Counted from the stretch's first letter, positions 1 to 8,743 are shown. The stretch: DNA of 64,000 bases from Lysobacter enzymogenes (GCF_017355525.1 NZ_CP067395.1:62001-126000), one strand, 5' to 3'. Made by a program: numbers and translations. Notes: generated by a model from the letters alone, not told the origin.

Positions 1-1
1 C

Positions 2-634
2 GACCCGGCCGCCGCGGTGCCCGGCGCGCGCGAACCGGCGACCCTGTTCGGCGACTGCGCCGGCCACCTGCCGGTCGGCGACGCCGCCGACCGCGTGCAA
101 TACCTCGATTTCCGCATGGACCTGCCGAACGGCATCCTGACCAAGATCGACCGCGCCGGCAGCGCCTGCGGCCTGGAGACGCGCTCGCCGCTGCTGGACC
201 GCAGCGTGATCGAGTTCGCCTGGTCGCTGCCGACCTCGCTCAAGCACCATCGCGGCGAGCAGAAGTACGTGCTCAAGCGCCTGCTCGAACGCTATCTGCC
301 GCACAAGCTGATCTATCGCCCGAAGACCGGCTTCGGCGCGCCGGTGTCGCGCTGGCTGCGCGGGCCGCTGCGCGAATGGGCCGAGGCGCTGCTGGACGAA
401 TCGCGGCTGCGCCGCGAAGGCCACTTCGACCCGCGCGCGATCCGCACGGTCTGGAACGAGTTCCAGGCCGGCGAGCGCAAGTGGCATACCCATCTGTGGA
501 ACGTGCTGATGTTCCAGGCCTGGCTGGAGCGGCACCGCTACGCCGCGGCGCCGCTGCCGCTGGCGTTGGCGGCCGAGATGGCGCCGGCCGCCGCGCCGCG
601 CCGGCTCGGCGCGCTGGAGAGCGCGGCCGGCTGA
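2..634 (+). CDS. Asparagine synthetase (glutamine-hydrolysing), C-terminal part, 5' end outside window
   Basis: The reading frame is open from the first bases, so the gene begins upstream. The visible 210 codons match the C-terminal end of the AsnB-type synthetase domain, which adenylates aspartate and transfers ammonia to it. The stretch ETRSPLLD (about codons 57-64 of the visible part) corresponds to the family's conserved segment after the ATP pyrophosphatase core. It is followed by the usual KYVLKRL and PKTGFGAPVSRWLRG blocks, as in paralogues that often sit in polysaccharide or secondary-metabolite loci. The last 35 or so residues are Ala/Pro-rich and not conserved. The glutaminase half is outside the window, so whether this is biosynthetic asnB or a pathway-specific amidotransferase cannot be decided. 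Confidence 0.85.
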   Translation, partial: DPAAAVPGAREPATLFGDCAGHLPVGDAADRVQYLDFRMDLPNGILTKIDRAGSACGLETRSPLLDRSVIEFAWSLPTSLKHHRGEQKYVLKRLLERYLPHKLIYRPKTGFGAPVSRWLRGPLREWAEALLDESRLRREGHFDPRAIRTVWNEFQAGERKWHTHLWNVLMFQAWLERHRYAAAPLPLALAAEMAPAAAPRRLGALESAAG

Positions 635-724
635 CCGCTGCGCGTCGACAGCGCGCGCAGCGCTGGCCGCTGCGCGCCGGCGGCGGCATCATGGCCGCCC
701 CGAACGCGCAACCACGGCCTTTGC

Positions 725-1630
725 ATGGACTCACTCGCGCTGATGCGCAGCTTCCGCCGAGTGGTGGAACTCGGCAGCTTCGCCCGCGCCGCCGACGACT
801 TGAACCTGTCGGCCGCCGGCCTGAGCAAGCAGGTGCGCCAGCTCGAGGCGCGGCTGGGCACGGTGCTGATCCAGCGCACCACCCGGCGCATGAGCCTCAC
901 CGACGGCGGCCGGCTGTATTTCGCCGAATGCGGCCGGCTGCTCGACGAGATCGACGCGCTGGAGCAGCGCGTGCGCGAAGGCTCCGAGCGCGTCGACGGC
1001 CTGCTGCGGGTCAGCGCGCCGCTGTCGTTCGGGCTGCGCGTGCTGTCGCCGCTGTTGAGCCGGTTTCTGGCCGAACACGCGCATCTGCGCCTGGATTTAG
1101 TGTTGGAAGACCGCGTCGTCGACTTGGTCGGCGAAGGCTTCGACGTGGCGGTGCGGCTGCGCGCCGAACTGGAGGATTCCAGCCTGGTCGCGCGCCGGCT
1201 CGGCAGCGTGGGGCAGCTGCTGTGCGCCGCGCCGGACTACCTGCGCCGCCGCGGCGAGCCGCGCACGCCGCAGGAGTTGTGCGGGCATGCGCTGCTCGGC
1301 TACAGCCTGTCCGAATCGCCGCGCGCGTGGCGCCTGCAGGGCGAAGACGGCGAACGCGAGTTCATGCTGCCGGCGCCGCGCGTGGCCGCCAACAACAGCC
1401 TGTTGCTGCGCGATCTGCTCGTCGACGGCCATGGCGTCGGCAGCCTGCCGGCGTTCGTGGCGGCGCCCGACATCGCCGCCGGCCGCCTGCGCGAAGTGCT
1501 GCCGCGCCATCGCCAGCCGCCGCGGCACGTGCACGCGGTCTACGCCACCGGCCGCCACCTGCCGGCCAAGGTGCGCGCCTTCGTCGATTTCCTCGGCGAG
1601 CGGCTGCCGGCGGCGCTGGCCGATTGCTGA
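725..1630 (+). CDS. LysR-family transcriptional regulator
   Basis: A 301-residue protein with a typical LysR winged helix-turn-helix at residues 1-60 (ALMRSFRRVVELGSFARAAD, then SKQVRQLEARLG) and a periplasmic-binding-protein-like effector domain from about residue 90 to 290. Length and architecture are normal for the CrgA/YafC-like subgroup. The gene lies 131 bp upstream of the secreted cyclase-family gene on the same strand, so that gene is a plausible but unproven target. LysR regulators are more often divergent from their targets. The inducer is unknown. Confidence 0.9.
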   Translation: MDSLALMRSFRRVVELGSFARAADDLNLSAAGLSKQVRQLEARLGTVLIQRTTRRMSLTDGGRLYFAECGRLLDEIDALEQRVREGSERVDGLLRVSAPLSFGLRVLSPLLSRFLAEHAHLRLDLVLEDRVVDLVGEGFDVAVRLRAELEDSSLVARRLGSVGQLLCAAPDYLRRRGEPRTPQELCGHALLGYSLSESPRAWRLQGEDGEREFMLPAPRVAANNSLLLRDLLVDGHGVGSLPAFVAAPDIAAGRLREVLPRHRQPPRHVHAVYATGRHLPAKVRAFVDFLGERLPAALADC

Positions 1631-1761
1631 GCGCCAGCGAATAGTCCCTGCACCCGGCGCGGCTGTTTCGCCCGCGCCGCGGCGCCCAAGCTGTCTCCAC
1701 GCGGCCGCTCAGCGCCGCCCTCGAACCGCGCTGTACCGGCGCGAACGCATGGAGACTTTCG

Positions 1762-2736
1762 ATGAAACCCGTATCCGCTTTTGTCGGCGCCGCACTGGCG
1801 CTGGCCTTGTCCGCGCCCGCCGCGGCCGCCGACGTCGGCCGCAGCCCCTGGGGCGCCGACGACCAGATCGGCCGCCTGAACCTGATCACCGAGCAATCCA
1901 CCGCGGCGGTGCTCGGCCGCCTGCGCGGCGGCAAGGTCTACGACTTGGCCACCGAGTACTTCGTCGGCATGCCGAGCTGGCAGGCCGCGGGCGATCCGCA
2001 CTACCAGTTCTGGATGACCCACACCCCGCGCGGCACCCAGGTCGACGACCCGATGCAGGTCGGCGCGGCGATGAACGCCCACACCAGCTACACCGGCTCC
2101 GCGTTCTCGATGTACACCCACACCGGTACCCATATCGATGCGCTGAACCATTTCGGCATCGGCGGGCGCATCTGGAACGGGTTCGAGGCCGACAAACATC
2201 TCGGCGACCGCGGCTGGAACAAGGCCGGGATCGAGAAATTCCCGCCGCTGATCGCGCGCGGCGTGATGCTCGACGTCGCCGCGGCCAAGGGCGTGGACAT
2301 GTTGCCCGACGCGTACCGCATCACCCGCCAGGACCTGCGCGAAGCGCTGGCCCGGCAGAAGCTGCAACTGCAGCGCGGCGACATCGTGCTGATCCGCACC
2401 GGGCGGATGAAGCTGTTCGAGCAGGCCGACGCCTACATCGCCAAGCCGCCGGGCCTGGGCATCGACGCGGCGCGCTATCTGGTCGAGGACGCCGGCGCGA
2501 TGGTGATCGGGGCCGACAATCTGAGCCTGGAAACCTTTCCCTCGGAAGTGCAGGGCGAGTACGTGCCCCTGCACACCTACCTGCTGGCCCAGCACGGCGT
2601 GCCGATCATCGAGTTGATCGCGCTGGACGAACTGTCGCGCGACCAGGTCTACGAGTTCGCCTTCATCGGCGGGCCGCTGAAGATCCGCGGCGGCGACGCC
2701 GCGCCGCTGCGGCCGGTGGCGATTCCGCTGCGGTGA
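1762..2736 (+). CDS. Secreted cyclase-family (kynurenine formamidase-like) metal-dependent hydrolase
   Basis: A 324-residue protein. Residues 1-23 form a signal peptide (basic start, Ala/Leu core, Ala-rich cleavage region). The mature part carries the cyclase-family metal signature HTGTHIDALNHF near residue 120, the HxGTHxDxxxH motif of the kynurenine formamidase/isatin hydrolase group. Members hydrolyse amide or lactam bonds using a divalent cation. A PSEVQGEYVPLH segment further on is also typical. Export is unusual for kynurenine formamidase and there is no tryptophan-degradation gene nearby, so the substrate is open. It may act on an environmental lactam or aryl formamide. The upstream LysR gene is a candidate regulator. 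Confidence 0.85.
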   Translation: MKPVSAFVGAALALALSAPAAAADVGRSPWGADDQIGRLNLITEQSTAAVLGRLRGGKVYDLATEYFVGMPSWQAAGDPHYQFWMTHTPRGTQVDDPMQVGAAMNAHTSYTGSAFSMYTHTGTHIDALNHFGIGGRIWNGFEADKHLGDRGWNKAGIEKFPPLIARGVMLDVAAAKGVDMLPDAYRITRQDLREALARQKLQLQRGDIVLIRTGRMKLFEQADAYIAKPPGLGIDAARYLVEDAGAMVIGADNLSLETFPSEVQGEYVPLHTYLLAQHGVPIIELIALDELSRDQVYEFAFIGGPLKIRGGDAAPLRPVAIPLR

Positions 2737-2794
2737 ATGTTGTGTTGCACGCGGCGCTTGCGGGTGCGAGTGGCGTCGCGCTTGCGAGCGCAGC

Positions 2795-2827
2795 AAAACG
2801 TTCCGGGGCCGAAGCGGCCCCGGAACG
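2795..2827 (-). terminator. Rho-independent terminator for the 158-aa secreted protein gene
   Basis: A perfect 12-bp stem (2799-2810 with 2816-2827, arm CGTTCCGGGGCC) with a 5-nt loop. On the minus strand it is followed by TTTT. It sits 19 bp downstream of the minus-strand stop codon at 2846. Confidence 0.85.
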
Positions 2828-2845
2828 CGTGCGGACCGATGCGGC

Positions 2846-3322
2846 TTACTGCGGGCAGGACTCCTGCAGTTCGTAGTACTGCAGTTCCGACGGCGCCACG
2901 CCCCAGCCGCTGCCCTGGACCAGGCCGGCCGAATCGGCATACGACAGGTTGATGCTCACGCCGGGGTAATCGCCGACGCTGAGCGTGGCGTAGAGGCTCT
3001 TGGCGCCGCTGGTGGCGTTGTAGGCGTCGACCGCGGTCTTGAACCGCGACAGCGCCACCGAGTTGCTGGTGAAGGTGCGCAGCGAGGACAGGTCGAGCGC
3101 GAACGCGTACTGCACGTTGGTCGGGCCGTAGCGGTTGACCGTGCTCGGCACGACGATCGGCTTGTTGCTCCAGTAGTGGTTGATGACGCGCAGATCGCAG
3201 GTGCCGGCCTGGGGAAAGCCGGTCGGCGCGTTGAGCCGGCCCAGCGAGGTCCAGCCGGAGGCGAGGGCGCCGTGGCTGGCCAGGGCCAGCGCGCAGAACA
3301 GGGCGTAGCGCTTGAAGTTCAT
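2846..3322 (-). CDS. Small secreted protein of unknown function
   Basis: A 158-residue protein with a clear signal peptide (residues 1-22, ending GALAS). The mature protein is about 136 residues, has only two cysteines (one near the new N terminus in GTCDLRV and one at the C terminus in ESCPQ) and could form a single disulfide joining the ends. It is rich in Ser, Tyr and Asn. I recognise no family. It is monocistronic: its own terminator lies downstream, and a 420-bp gap separates it from the divergent SpoIID gene. The start ATG at 3322 is preceded by AAGGAGT on the coding strand, a good ribosome binding site. Confidence 0.7.
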   Translation of the reverse strand: MNFKRYALFCALALASHGALASGWTSLGRLNAPTGFPQAGTCDLRVINHYWSNKPIVVPSTVNRYGPTNVQYAFALDLSSLRTFTSNSVALSRFKTAVDAYNATSGAKSLYATLSVGDYPGVSINLSYADSAGLVQGSGWGVAPSELQYYELQESCPQ

Positions 3323-3742
3323 GAGACTCCTTGTCGGAACTGAGGAAGGGCGCGCCGTGTCCGGCGGCGCCCGCCGCGCCCGCGTCGCGGGCGGTCGGCA
3401 TCGCCATTAACGCCCGCGGGCGTCTTACCGGGTTGGACGCGCGCCGGCGCCGGCATGCCGGCGGTCGGCCGCAACGCTGCGTCGGTCGACGCGGCGCGCG
3501 CAGTCTGCGCCGCGCTCGCGTCGCGCGCGTGACCGCGCCGCGACAGGCGAGCGTCGGCGCCGGCACGCCGCGGCAGTGACCGCCATCGCGATACCGCAAC
3601 GCATGCGCCGCCTGCGCGCGCATCGACAGGTGCCCGACAGCCGCGCGGCCTACAACGAAGGCCGCGGGCGCCGCCCGTTGCCTTCGCCGCCCATGCCTTC
3701 GCCGGCCGCGGCGGACGCACTCAGCCGATCCGGGATTTCGCC
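3323..3742. other. 420-bp divergent intergenic region
   Basis: The region lies between the minus-strand secreted protein gene and the plus-strand SpoIID gene and must hold both promoters. It is extremely GC-rich. I see no convincing -35/-10 pair, structured RNA or short gene. An 82-codon frame at 3331-3579 has no support beyond lacking stops. Confidence 0.5.
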
Positions 3743-5578
3743 ATGACCTCTCGCCGCACCCGTTCCCCTCATCCCGGCCGCGCCGCGCCCGCGCCGCTGG
3801 CGCGCAGCGGCCTGCCGTGGCTGGCCGGCTTTTGCACGCTGATCATGGGCAGCGCCTTCGCCGGGCAGAACGCGCCCGCCGCGGCCGCGGCGGCGACCGC
3901 CGATACCGCGCGCATCGCCGTGCGCAGCGACGCCACCGCGGCCGCGTTCGACCTGCGCGTGCGCGACAGCGTCAGCGGCCGCGCGCTGCCGGCGCAGCTG
4001 AGCCTGGCGCCGGTCGGCGCCGCCGCGGCGCGGCAAAGCCTCGATCTGGCCGCCGCGGGCGGCCGCGTCGCCGGCCTCGCGCCGGGCGAGTACCGCGTCA
4101 CCGTGTCCGCACCGGGCTATCTGCCGGTGGTCACCACCGTGCATTCCGACAACGCGCTGGGCCTGCCGACGACCGTGTGGCTGTCGCCGAAGCGCGAATC
4201 CGAAGCGCTCGACCTGCTCGCGCTGAAGGCCGCCGAATGCAGCGATTGCAGCGTGCTCAGCGGCCACGTCTACGACCAGCGCACGGGCCAGCCGCTGGCC
4301 GGCGCGCGTGTGCGCAGCGGCCTGGGCGAGCGCGCGGTCGCCGATGCCGACGGCTACTTCGAACTGCGCGGCAAGTTCGTCAACGACGCGTCGCGGCAGG
4401 ACGCGCCGCCGCCGACCACCTCGCTGGAGATCGAAGCGCCGGGTTACCGCGCGCAGCGCCTGGAAGGCTTGTCGCTGGTCAACGACTCCAGCCACTTCGT
4501 CGTCGACCTGCAGCGCGGCAGCGGCCGCAGCGTGGAAAAGCGCGTGCACGCCCAGGCCGAAGACAACGCCGCGGCGTTGCGCGAGCGCGAAGCGCTCATG
4601 CGCCAGCTCGATGCGGACAACGCCGGGCAGGCGATGCGCGCGGGGCAGACGCTGGCCGCCGCGCAGGTCTCGGCGACGGCGGTGTCGGTGCCCTCGAGCA
4701 TCCGCGTCGGCACCAGTTGCTCCGGGCGTTCGTGTTCCGGCGTGTCGGTCTACAGCCTCGAAGACTACGTGGCCAAGGGCCTGGACGAGGAGTGGATCCC
4801 GTCCTGGCACGCGCAATCGCTGGCCGCCGGCGCGGTCGCTTACCGCACCTACGGCGCCTACTTCGTCGCCCATCCGATCAGCAGCCGCTACGACATCTGC
4901 AACACCACCTCGTGCCAGGTGTTCAACGCCGACTCGGTCTCGGCCACCGTCGCCGCCGCCAACGCCACCCGTGGGGTGATCCTCAGCCGCGACGGCAAGA
5001 GCGCGGCGTTCAGCGAATACTCGTCGGAAAACAACGCTTGGGACGATCCCAGCGACGGCCTGTCGTGCAGCAACAACGACCTGAGCTGCGGCAACGGCAA
5101 CAACGGTTCGCCGCGCAACAACTGGCCCTGCCTCAGCGATTCGGTCGGCAAGGGCAAGGGCTGCTTCGGCCACGGCCGCGGCATGAGCCAGTGGGGCACC
5201 CAGCGCTGGGCGGCCAACAACGGCCGCGACTGGAAGTGGATCACCGACCACTACTTCAACAACAACAACAAGCCCGCCGGCATGCGCAACGCGTTCCGCT
5301 CCGACGGCGGCGGCAGCCCGAATCCGGGCGGCGCGCCGGGCACGGTCGACACCAACGGCACGCCGCTCAACGTGCGCTCGGGTCCGGGCACCGGCTACTC
5401 GGTGGTCGGCACGCTCGCCGACGGCAGCAGCGTGACGATCCAATGCCAGACCAACGGCACCAGCGTCACCGGCACCTTCGGCACCAGCAAGATCTGGAAC
5501 CGCATCGGCAGCGGGCGCTTCATTCCCGACGCCTACACCCAGACCGGCTCCGACGGCCGGGTCGCGCCGGATTGCTGA
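3743..5578 (+). CDS. Exported SpoIID/LytB-domain protein with C-terminal SH3 cassette
   Basis: A 611-residue protein. An N-terminal signal region (residues about 20-42, hydrophobic, ending SAFAG) is followed by a low-complexity segment and a carboxypeptidase-like regulatory beta-domain (around 170-220, HVYDQRTGQPLAGARV). A SpoIID/LytB domain spans about residues 335-510 (SVYSLEDYVAKGLDEEW, AYRTYGAY, then GHGRGMSQWGTQRWA). A Gly/Pro linker leads to a bacterial SH3-like domain at 533-611 (PLNVRSGPGTGYSVVG). SpoIID is a lytic transglycosylase acting on denuded glycan strands in sporulating Firmicutes. In a non-sporulating proteobacterium an exported copy points to peptidoglycan remodelling or lysis of other bacteria. 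The amidase gene follows after 67 bp and carries the same SH3 cassette, so the two are probably co-transcribed partners. Confidence 0.85.
   Translation: MTSRRTRSPHPGRAAPAPLARSGLPWLAGFCTLIMGSAFAGQNAPAAAAAATADTARIAVRSDATAAAFDLRVRDSVSGRALPAQLSLAPVGAAAARQSLDLAAAGGRVAGLAPGEYRVTVSAPGYLPVVTTVHSDNALGLPTTVWLSPKRESEALDLLALKAAECSDCSVLSGHVYDQRTGQPLAGARVRSGLGERAVADADGYFELRGKFVNDASRQDAPPPTTSLEIEAPGYRAQRLEGLSLVNDSSHFVVDLQRGSGRSVEKRVHAQAEDNAAALREREALMRQLDADNAGQAMRAGQTLAAAQVSATAVSVPSSIRVGTSCSGRSCSGVSVYSLEDYVAKGLDEEWIPSWHAQSLAAGAVAYRTYGAYFVAHPISSRYDICNTTSCQVFNADSVSATVAAANATRGVILSRDGKSAAFSEYSSENNAWDDPSDGLSCSNNDLSCGNGNNGSPRNNWPCLSDSVGKGKGCFGHGRGMSQWGTQRWAANNGRDWKWITDHYFNNNNKPAGMRNAFRSDGGGSPNPGGAPGTVDTNGTPLNVRSGPGTGYSVVGTLADGSSVTIQCQTNGTSVTGTFGTSKIWNRIGSGRFIPDAYTQTGSDGRVAPDC
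5330..5578 (+). repeat. Duplicated SH3-cassette coding segment, copy 1
   Basis: This 249-bp segment closes the SpoIID gene and is nearly identical in DNA and protein to 7002-7250, the end of the amidase gene. Both copies run from the GAPGTVDT codons to the final TGSDGRVAPDC and stop, and have exactly the same length. Conservation stops at the stop codon. Confidence 0.9.
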
Positions 5579-5645
5579 GCGGCGCGATGCGGCACCGGCG
5601 CGCACGCCGCGCGCCGCCACCACCTCACTTCTTCGAGGATTTCCC

Positions 5646-7250
5646 GTGAACTTGCTTTCCAGAACCTTGCTCGCGACCGCGCTCGCCGTCGCCTGTCTGC
5701 CGGCCGCGCACGCCGGCAAACCCGTCGCCGCCGCCGATGCGCTGGCCGACCCCGCGCTCGCCGCGCGCATCCGCGTCGAGCAAGACGCGCTGCGCGGCGA
5801 ACGCGCGCAGTTGCCGGTTTACTTCCGCCAGGCCTATGCGCGCTATCCGGCGATTCCGGCCGGCACGCTCGAATCGCTGGCCTACGTGGCCAGCCGCTGG
5901 CAGCACCTGCGCCCGTCGCCGGCGCAGGAACACAGCGAAATGCCGCGCGCTTACGGCGTGATGGGGCTTTATCGCGGCGAAGGTTTCGCCGATCAGGTCG
6001 GCGAAGCCGCGCGCCTGCTGGGCGTGCCGGAAGCGCGCATTCTTGCCGAACCTTCGCTCAACATCCTTGCCGCCGCTGCGTTGCTCGATCGCGAGATCGG
6101 CCGCGACGGTGCGCTGCGCAAGCCCGATGCCGAAGCGCTGCGTCCGGCGCTGGAGCGTTACGCCGGCTTCGCCAAGCCCGTCGCCGGCGCGGCGAAAAGT
6201 GCGGCGGCCGACTATGCGCGTGCCAGCTTCGCCTACGACGTATTGTTGACCCAGGATCGCGGCATCGACGGCAAAAATCCGGGAGAGCAGGGCATCCAGA
6301 TCCCCGCGCGCGAGATCGCCTGGGAACGCGCGTTCGACGCGCCCGCGCTGGTGCGCCTGCGCGCGCCGCTGCTGCGCCTGAACGCCGATGCCGATCGCAT
6401 CGAAACCGCCGATTACTACGTCGATTCCGACAGCCAGACCCTGCGCAGCAAAGACCCGCAAGTCGCCGCCGCCGCGGCCAGCCAGGACTACGGCCCGGCG
6501 CTGTGGGTGGCCTCGCCTTACCACTCCGCGCGCACGTCGTACGATTCGGCGACGATCCATACCGTGCAGGGTTCCTACGCCGGCAGCATCTCGTGGTTCC
6601 AGAACAATCCCGACCACGTCAGCATCCACTACCTGGTGCGCAGCAGCGACGGCCAGATCACCCAGATGGTGCGCGAGAACCGCGCGGCCCATCACGTGCT
6701 CTCGCACAACCCGACCACGCTCGGCATCGAGCACGAGGGCTATGTCGACAACGCCTCGTGGTACACGACCGCGATGTACAACGCCTCGGCCGGCATCGTC
6801 CGCCACTTCTGCGCCAAGTACTCGGCGATCAAATGCGCCAGCGCGTTCCAGGGCCCGGCCGGCAGCTCGGTGCGGGTGTTGCCGGCCAGCGTCAAGGTCA
6901 AGGGCCACCAGCACTACAGCGGCAACGACCACACCGACCCGGGCAAGAACTGGGACTGGGCGCGTTACTACAAGCTGCTCAATCCGGGCGGCGGCAATCC
7001 CGGCGCGCCGGGCACGGTCGACACCAGCGGTTCGCCGCTGAACGTGCGCTCCGGCCCGGGTACGAGCTACTCAGTGGTCGACACGCTCGCCGACGGCGCC
7101 AGCGTGACGATCCAGTGTCAGACCACCGGCACTTCGGTCACCGGCACCTACGGCACCAGCAACATCTGGAACCGCATCGGCACTGGGCGCTTCATTCCCG
7201 ACGCCTACACGTACACCGGTTCCGACGGCCGCGTCGCGCCGGATTGCTGA
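5646..7250 (+). CDS. Exported N-acetylmuramoyl-L-alanine amidase with SH3 cassette
   Basis: A 534-residue protein starting at GTG, with GAGGA seven bases upstream. A signal peptide covers residues 1-23 (ending AHAGK). Residues 60-190 form a helical region of no recognised family. The type 2 amidase domain lies at about 295-445, with TIHTVQGS (first zinc His), GIEHEG, and the zinc-ligand signature HTDPGKNWDW near 430. The C terminus (about 455-534) is a bacterial SH3-like domain copied in the preceding gene. The enzyme should cleave the bond between MurNAc and L-Ala outside the inner membrane. With the upstream SpoIID protein, which needs stripped glycan strands, this recreates a strip-then-cut pair and fits a predatory or scavenging lytic function. 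Two copies of one terminator follow. Confidence 0.88.
   Translation: MNLLSRTLLATALAVACLPAAHAGKPVAAADALADPALAARIRVEQDALRGERAQLPVYFRQAYARYPAIPAGTLESLAYVASRWQHLRPSPAQEHSEMPRAYGVMGLYRGEGFADQVGEAARLLGVPEARILAEPSLNILAAAALLDREIGRDGALRKPDAEALRPALERYAGFAKPVAGAAKSAAADYARASFAYDVLLTQDRGIDGKNPGEQGIQIPAREIAWERAFDAPALVRLRAPLLRLNADADRIETADYYVDSDSQTLRSKDPQVAAAAASQDYGPALWVASPYHSARTSYDSATIHTVQGSYAGSISWFQNNPDHVSIHYLVRSSDGQITQMVRENRAAHHVLSHNPTTLGIEHEGYVDNASWYTTAMYNASAGIVRHFCAKYSAIKCASAFQGPAGSSVRVLPASVKVKGHQHYSGNDHTDPGKNWDWARYYKLLNPGGGNPGAPGTVDTSGSPLNVRSGPGTSYSVVDTLADGASVTIQCQTTGTSVTGTYGTSNIWNRIGTGRFIPDAYTYTGSDGRVAPDC
7002..7250 (+). repeat. Duplicated SH3-cassette coding segment, copy 2
   Basis: Partner of 5330-5578. 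The near-identity against otherwise unrelated upstream domains indicates recent domain shuffling or ongoing gene conversion. Confidence 0.9.
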
Positions 7251-7289
7251 GCGCGGCGTCCGTATCGGTTTCAACGCGTCGAGGTGGGC

Positions 7290-7332
7290 GGGCGCGGCGG
7301 CGGCTGGTCGGCGCCGTCGCGCCCGTTTTTTT
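7290..7332 (+). terminator. Rho-independent terminator, first of two related copies
   Basis: Stem 7290-7301 with 7313-7324 (arm GGGCGCGGCGGC, one G-U pair), 11-nt loop, then G and seven T residues. It lies 40 bp after the amidase stop. Confidence 0.88.
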
Positions 7333-7423
7333 CGCATGCCTGATCGCCGCGTTCGCACCGATGGCCGCGTCGCAATCGCCATTGGGAGCGGCCGCAATTG
7401 CAATTCAGAGCGTCGAGGTGGGC

Positions 7424-7464
7424 GGGCGCGGCGGCAGTCGGTCGATGCCGTCGCGCCCGTTTTT
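7424..7464 (+). terminator. Rho-independent terminator, second related copy
   Basis: Stem 7424-7436 with 7446-7458, 9-nt loop, then GTTTTT. About 55 bp around it, starting at GCGTCGAGGTGGGCG, repeat the first terminator (7276-7330) at a spacing of 134 bp. This looks like a duplication rather than two independent terminators. Confidence 0.82.
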
Positions 7465-7611
7465 CCGAGGATCGCGGGATTTTCGCTGATATCTGTTGCG
7501 TTAATCCCTGTCTCGCGCATGACACGCCGCGGTCACGCTGACCCCGCCAAGATGGCTTCCGCGACACCGGCGCCGCATTCGCGCAGCGCCGGCACCCAGC
7601 CGGAGGCGGAC

Positions 7612-7989
7612 ATGCGCAGCGCACGGCGTTCCCAATCGCAACTCATCGCCATCGGCCAGAACGCGCCGTGGGTGATCGCCAGCCGTCTCGGCGCGATCTC
7701 GCGCGCGGCCTCGGCACCGAGCGCAAAAGACGTCGGCGAACTGCATCGCATGGTCGACGAGAAATGGATCGCGCTCGGCAACGCGTGGTGGCAGATGTCG
7801 GCGCAATGGTGGCAATGGCAGGCCGGCTGGTGGCTGCGCCCGCAGCCCTGGCTCGGCCCGGCCGGCGACGATCCGCTGCGCTGGTGGCAGGAGGCGATGC
7901 ACGCCGGCGACGCGGTGCTGGCCAGCGGCCTGCGCCCGGTCGCGCGAACGGTCGCACGCAACCGGCGGCGGCTGGCGTCGCGGGTCTGA
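7612..7989 (+). CDS. Small Trp-rich phasin-like protein
   Basis: A 125-residue protein, helical and amphipathic, with a dense tryptophan run between residues 50 and 90 (EKWIALGNAWWQMSAQWWQW) and a basic C terminus. Xanthomonad PHA-granule-associated phasins look like this: short, helical, with a conserved EKW segment. The start at 7612 is chosen because GGAGG lies five bases upstream. Earlier in-frame starts at 7519 and 7552 lack such a site and would add a non-conserved tail. The phaR/phaB genes 7 kb downstream give weak context. No signal peptide or transmembrane segment is visible. Phasin is a family guess; a different surface-binding protein is possible. Confidence 0.55.
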   Translation: MRSARRSQSQLIAIGQNAPWVIASRLGAISRAASAPSAKDVGELHRMVDEKWIALGNAWWQMSAQWWQWQAGWWLRPQPWLGPAGDDPLRWWQEAMHAGDAVLASGLRPVARTVARNRRRLASRV

Positions 7990-8158
7990 TCGACAAGGCC
8001 CGCGCGGCGCCTGCCGGTCGCCGCCGCATCGCATCCGTCCCGGCACAGCGCCCGGTGCGAACACACTTCGAAACGATTTGCATGCGCCCGCCGCAACACC
8101 GGCGGCTCTACCCTGGGGATCTCGCGACCGCCGCGTCGCGCCGCACCCAGGTCGCGCC

Positions 8159-8557
8159 ATGCCGCCGGTCCAGGTCTGCCCCTTCCTGATGTTCTCCGGC
8201 CAATGCGAGGCCGCGATGAACCTTTACGTCGCGCTGATCCCCGACAGCCGCATCCTCGACATCCGCCGCTACGGTCCGGGCGAAACCGGGCCCGAAGGCA
8301 CGGTCATGGTCGCCAGCTTCGCCCTCGGCGACCTGACCGTGATGTGCAGCGACAGCCCGGTGAAGCACGCCTTCGACTTCACTCCGTCGACGTCGCTGTT
8401 CGTGACCTGCGAATCGCGCGAGCAGCTCGACGTGTTGGCGGAGAAGCTCAGCGACAACGGCAAAGTGCTGATGCCGCTGGACAACTATGGCTTCAGCCAA
8501 CGCTTTGCGTGGGTGCAGGATCGGTTCGGGGTGTCGTGGCAGCTCAATCTGGATTGA
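8159..8557 (+). CDS. VOC-superfamily protein (PhnB/3-demethylubiquinone methyltransferase-like)
   Basis: A 132-residue single-domain protein that opens with PPVQVCPFLMFSGQCEAAMN, the typical first beta-strand and helix of the PhnB-like branch of the vicinal-oxygen-chelate fold. It ends with the usual FAWVQDRFGVSWQLNL strand. These proteins form domain-swapped dimers and are mostly uncharacterised; names such as glyoxalase are by homology only. ATG 8159 is preferred over an in-frame ATG at 8078 because family members begin at this point. It appears monocistronic. Confidence 0.82.
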   Translation: MPPVQVCPFLMFSGQCEAAMNLYVALIPDSRILDIRRYGPGETGPEGTVMVASFALGDLTVMCSDSPVKHAFDFTPSTSLFVTCESREQLDVLAEKLSDNGKVLMPLDNYGFSQRFAWVQDRFGVSWQLNLD

Positions 8558-8743
8558 GCGATTGAGGGCGCAGGTATTTCTTATGTATTTTCGGTGAGCA
8601 AGTTCGCCACAACGAAAAAGCGGAGAAAAACCGGTCAGAAAAAATAACTGGTTCACCGTTCCTTGTTTCCGTGGCTGCGTTTGTCGGCCTGCATCCGGTC
8701 GGTTATTGTCGATGCACCGCTATATGCCTTTGGGGGTAAGGAA

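Noticed and set aside
3331..3579. 82-codon frame in the divergent gap
   Set aside because: Composition typical of chance open frames at this GC content; no signal, domain or ribosome site.
3650..5770. A 706-codon minus-strand open frame under the SpoIID gene
   Set aside because: The plus-strand frame has a signal peptide and clear domains; the minus frame is Val/Ala/Arg low-complexity.
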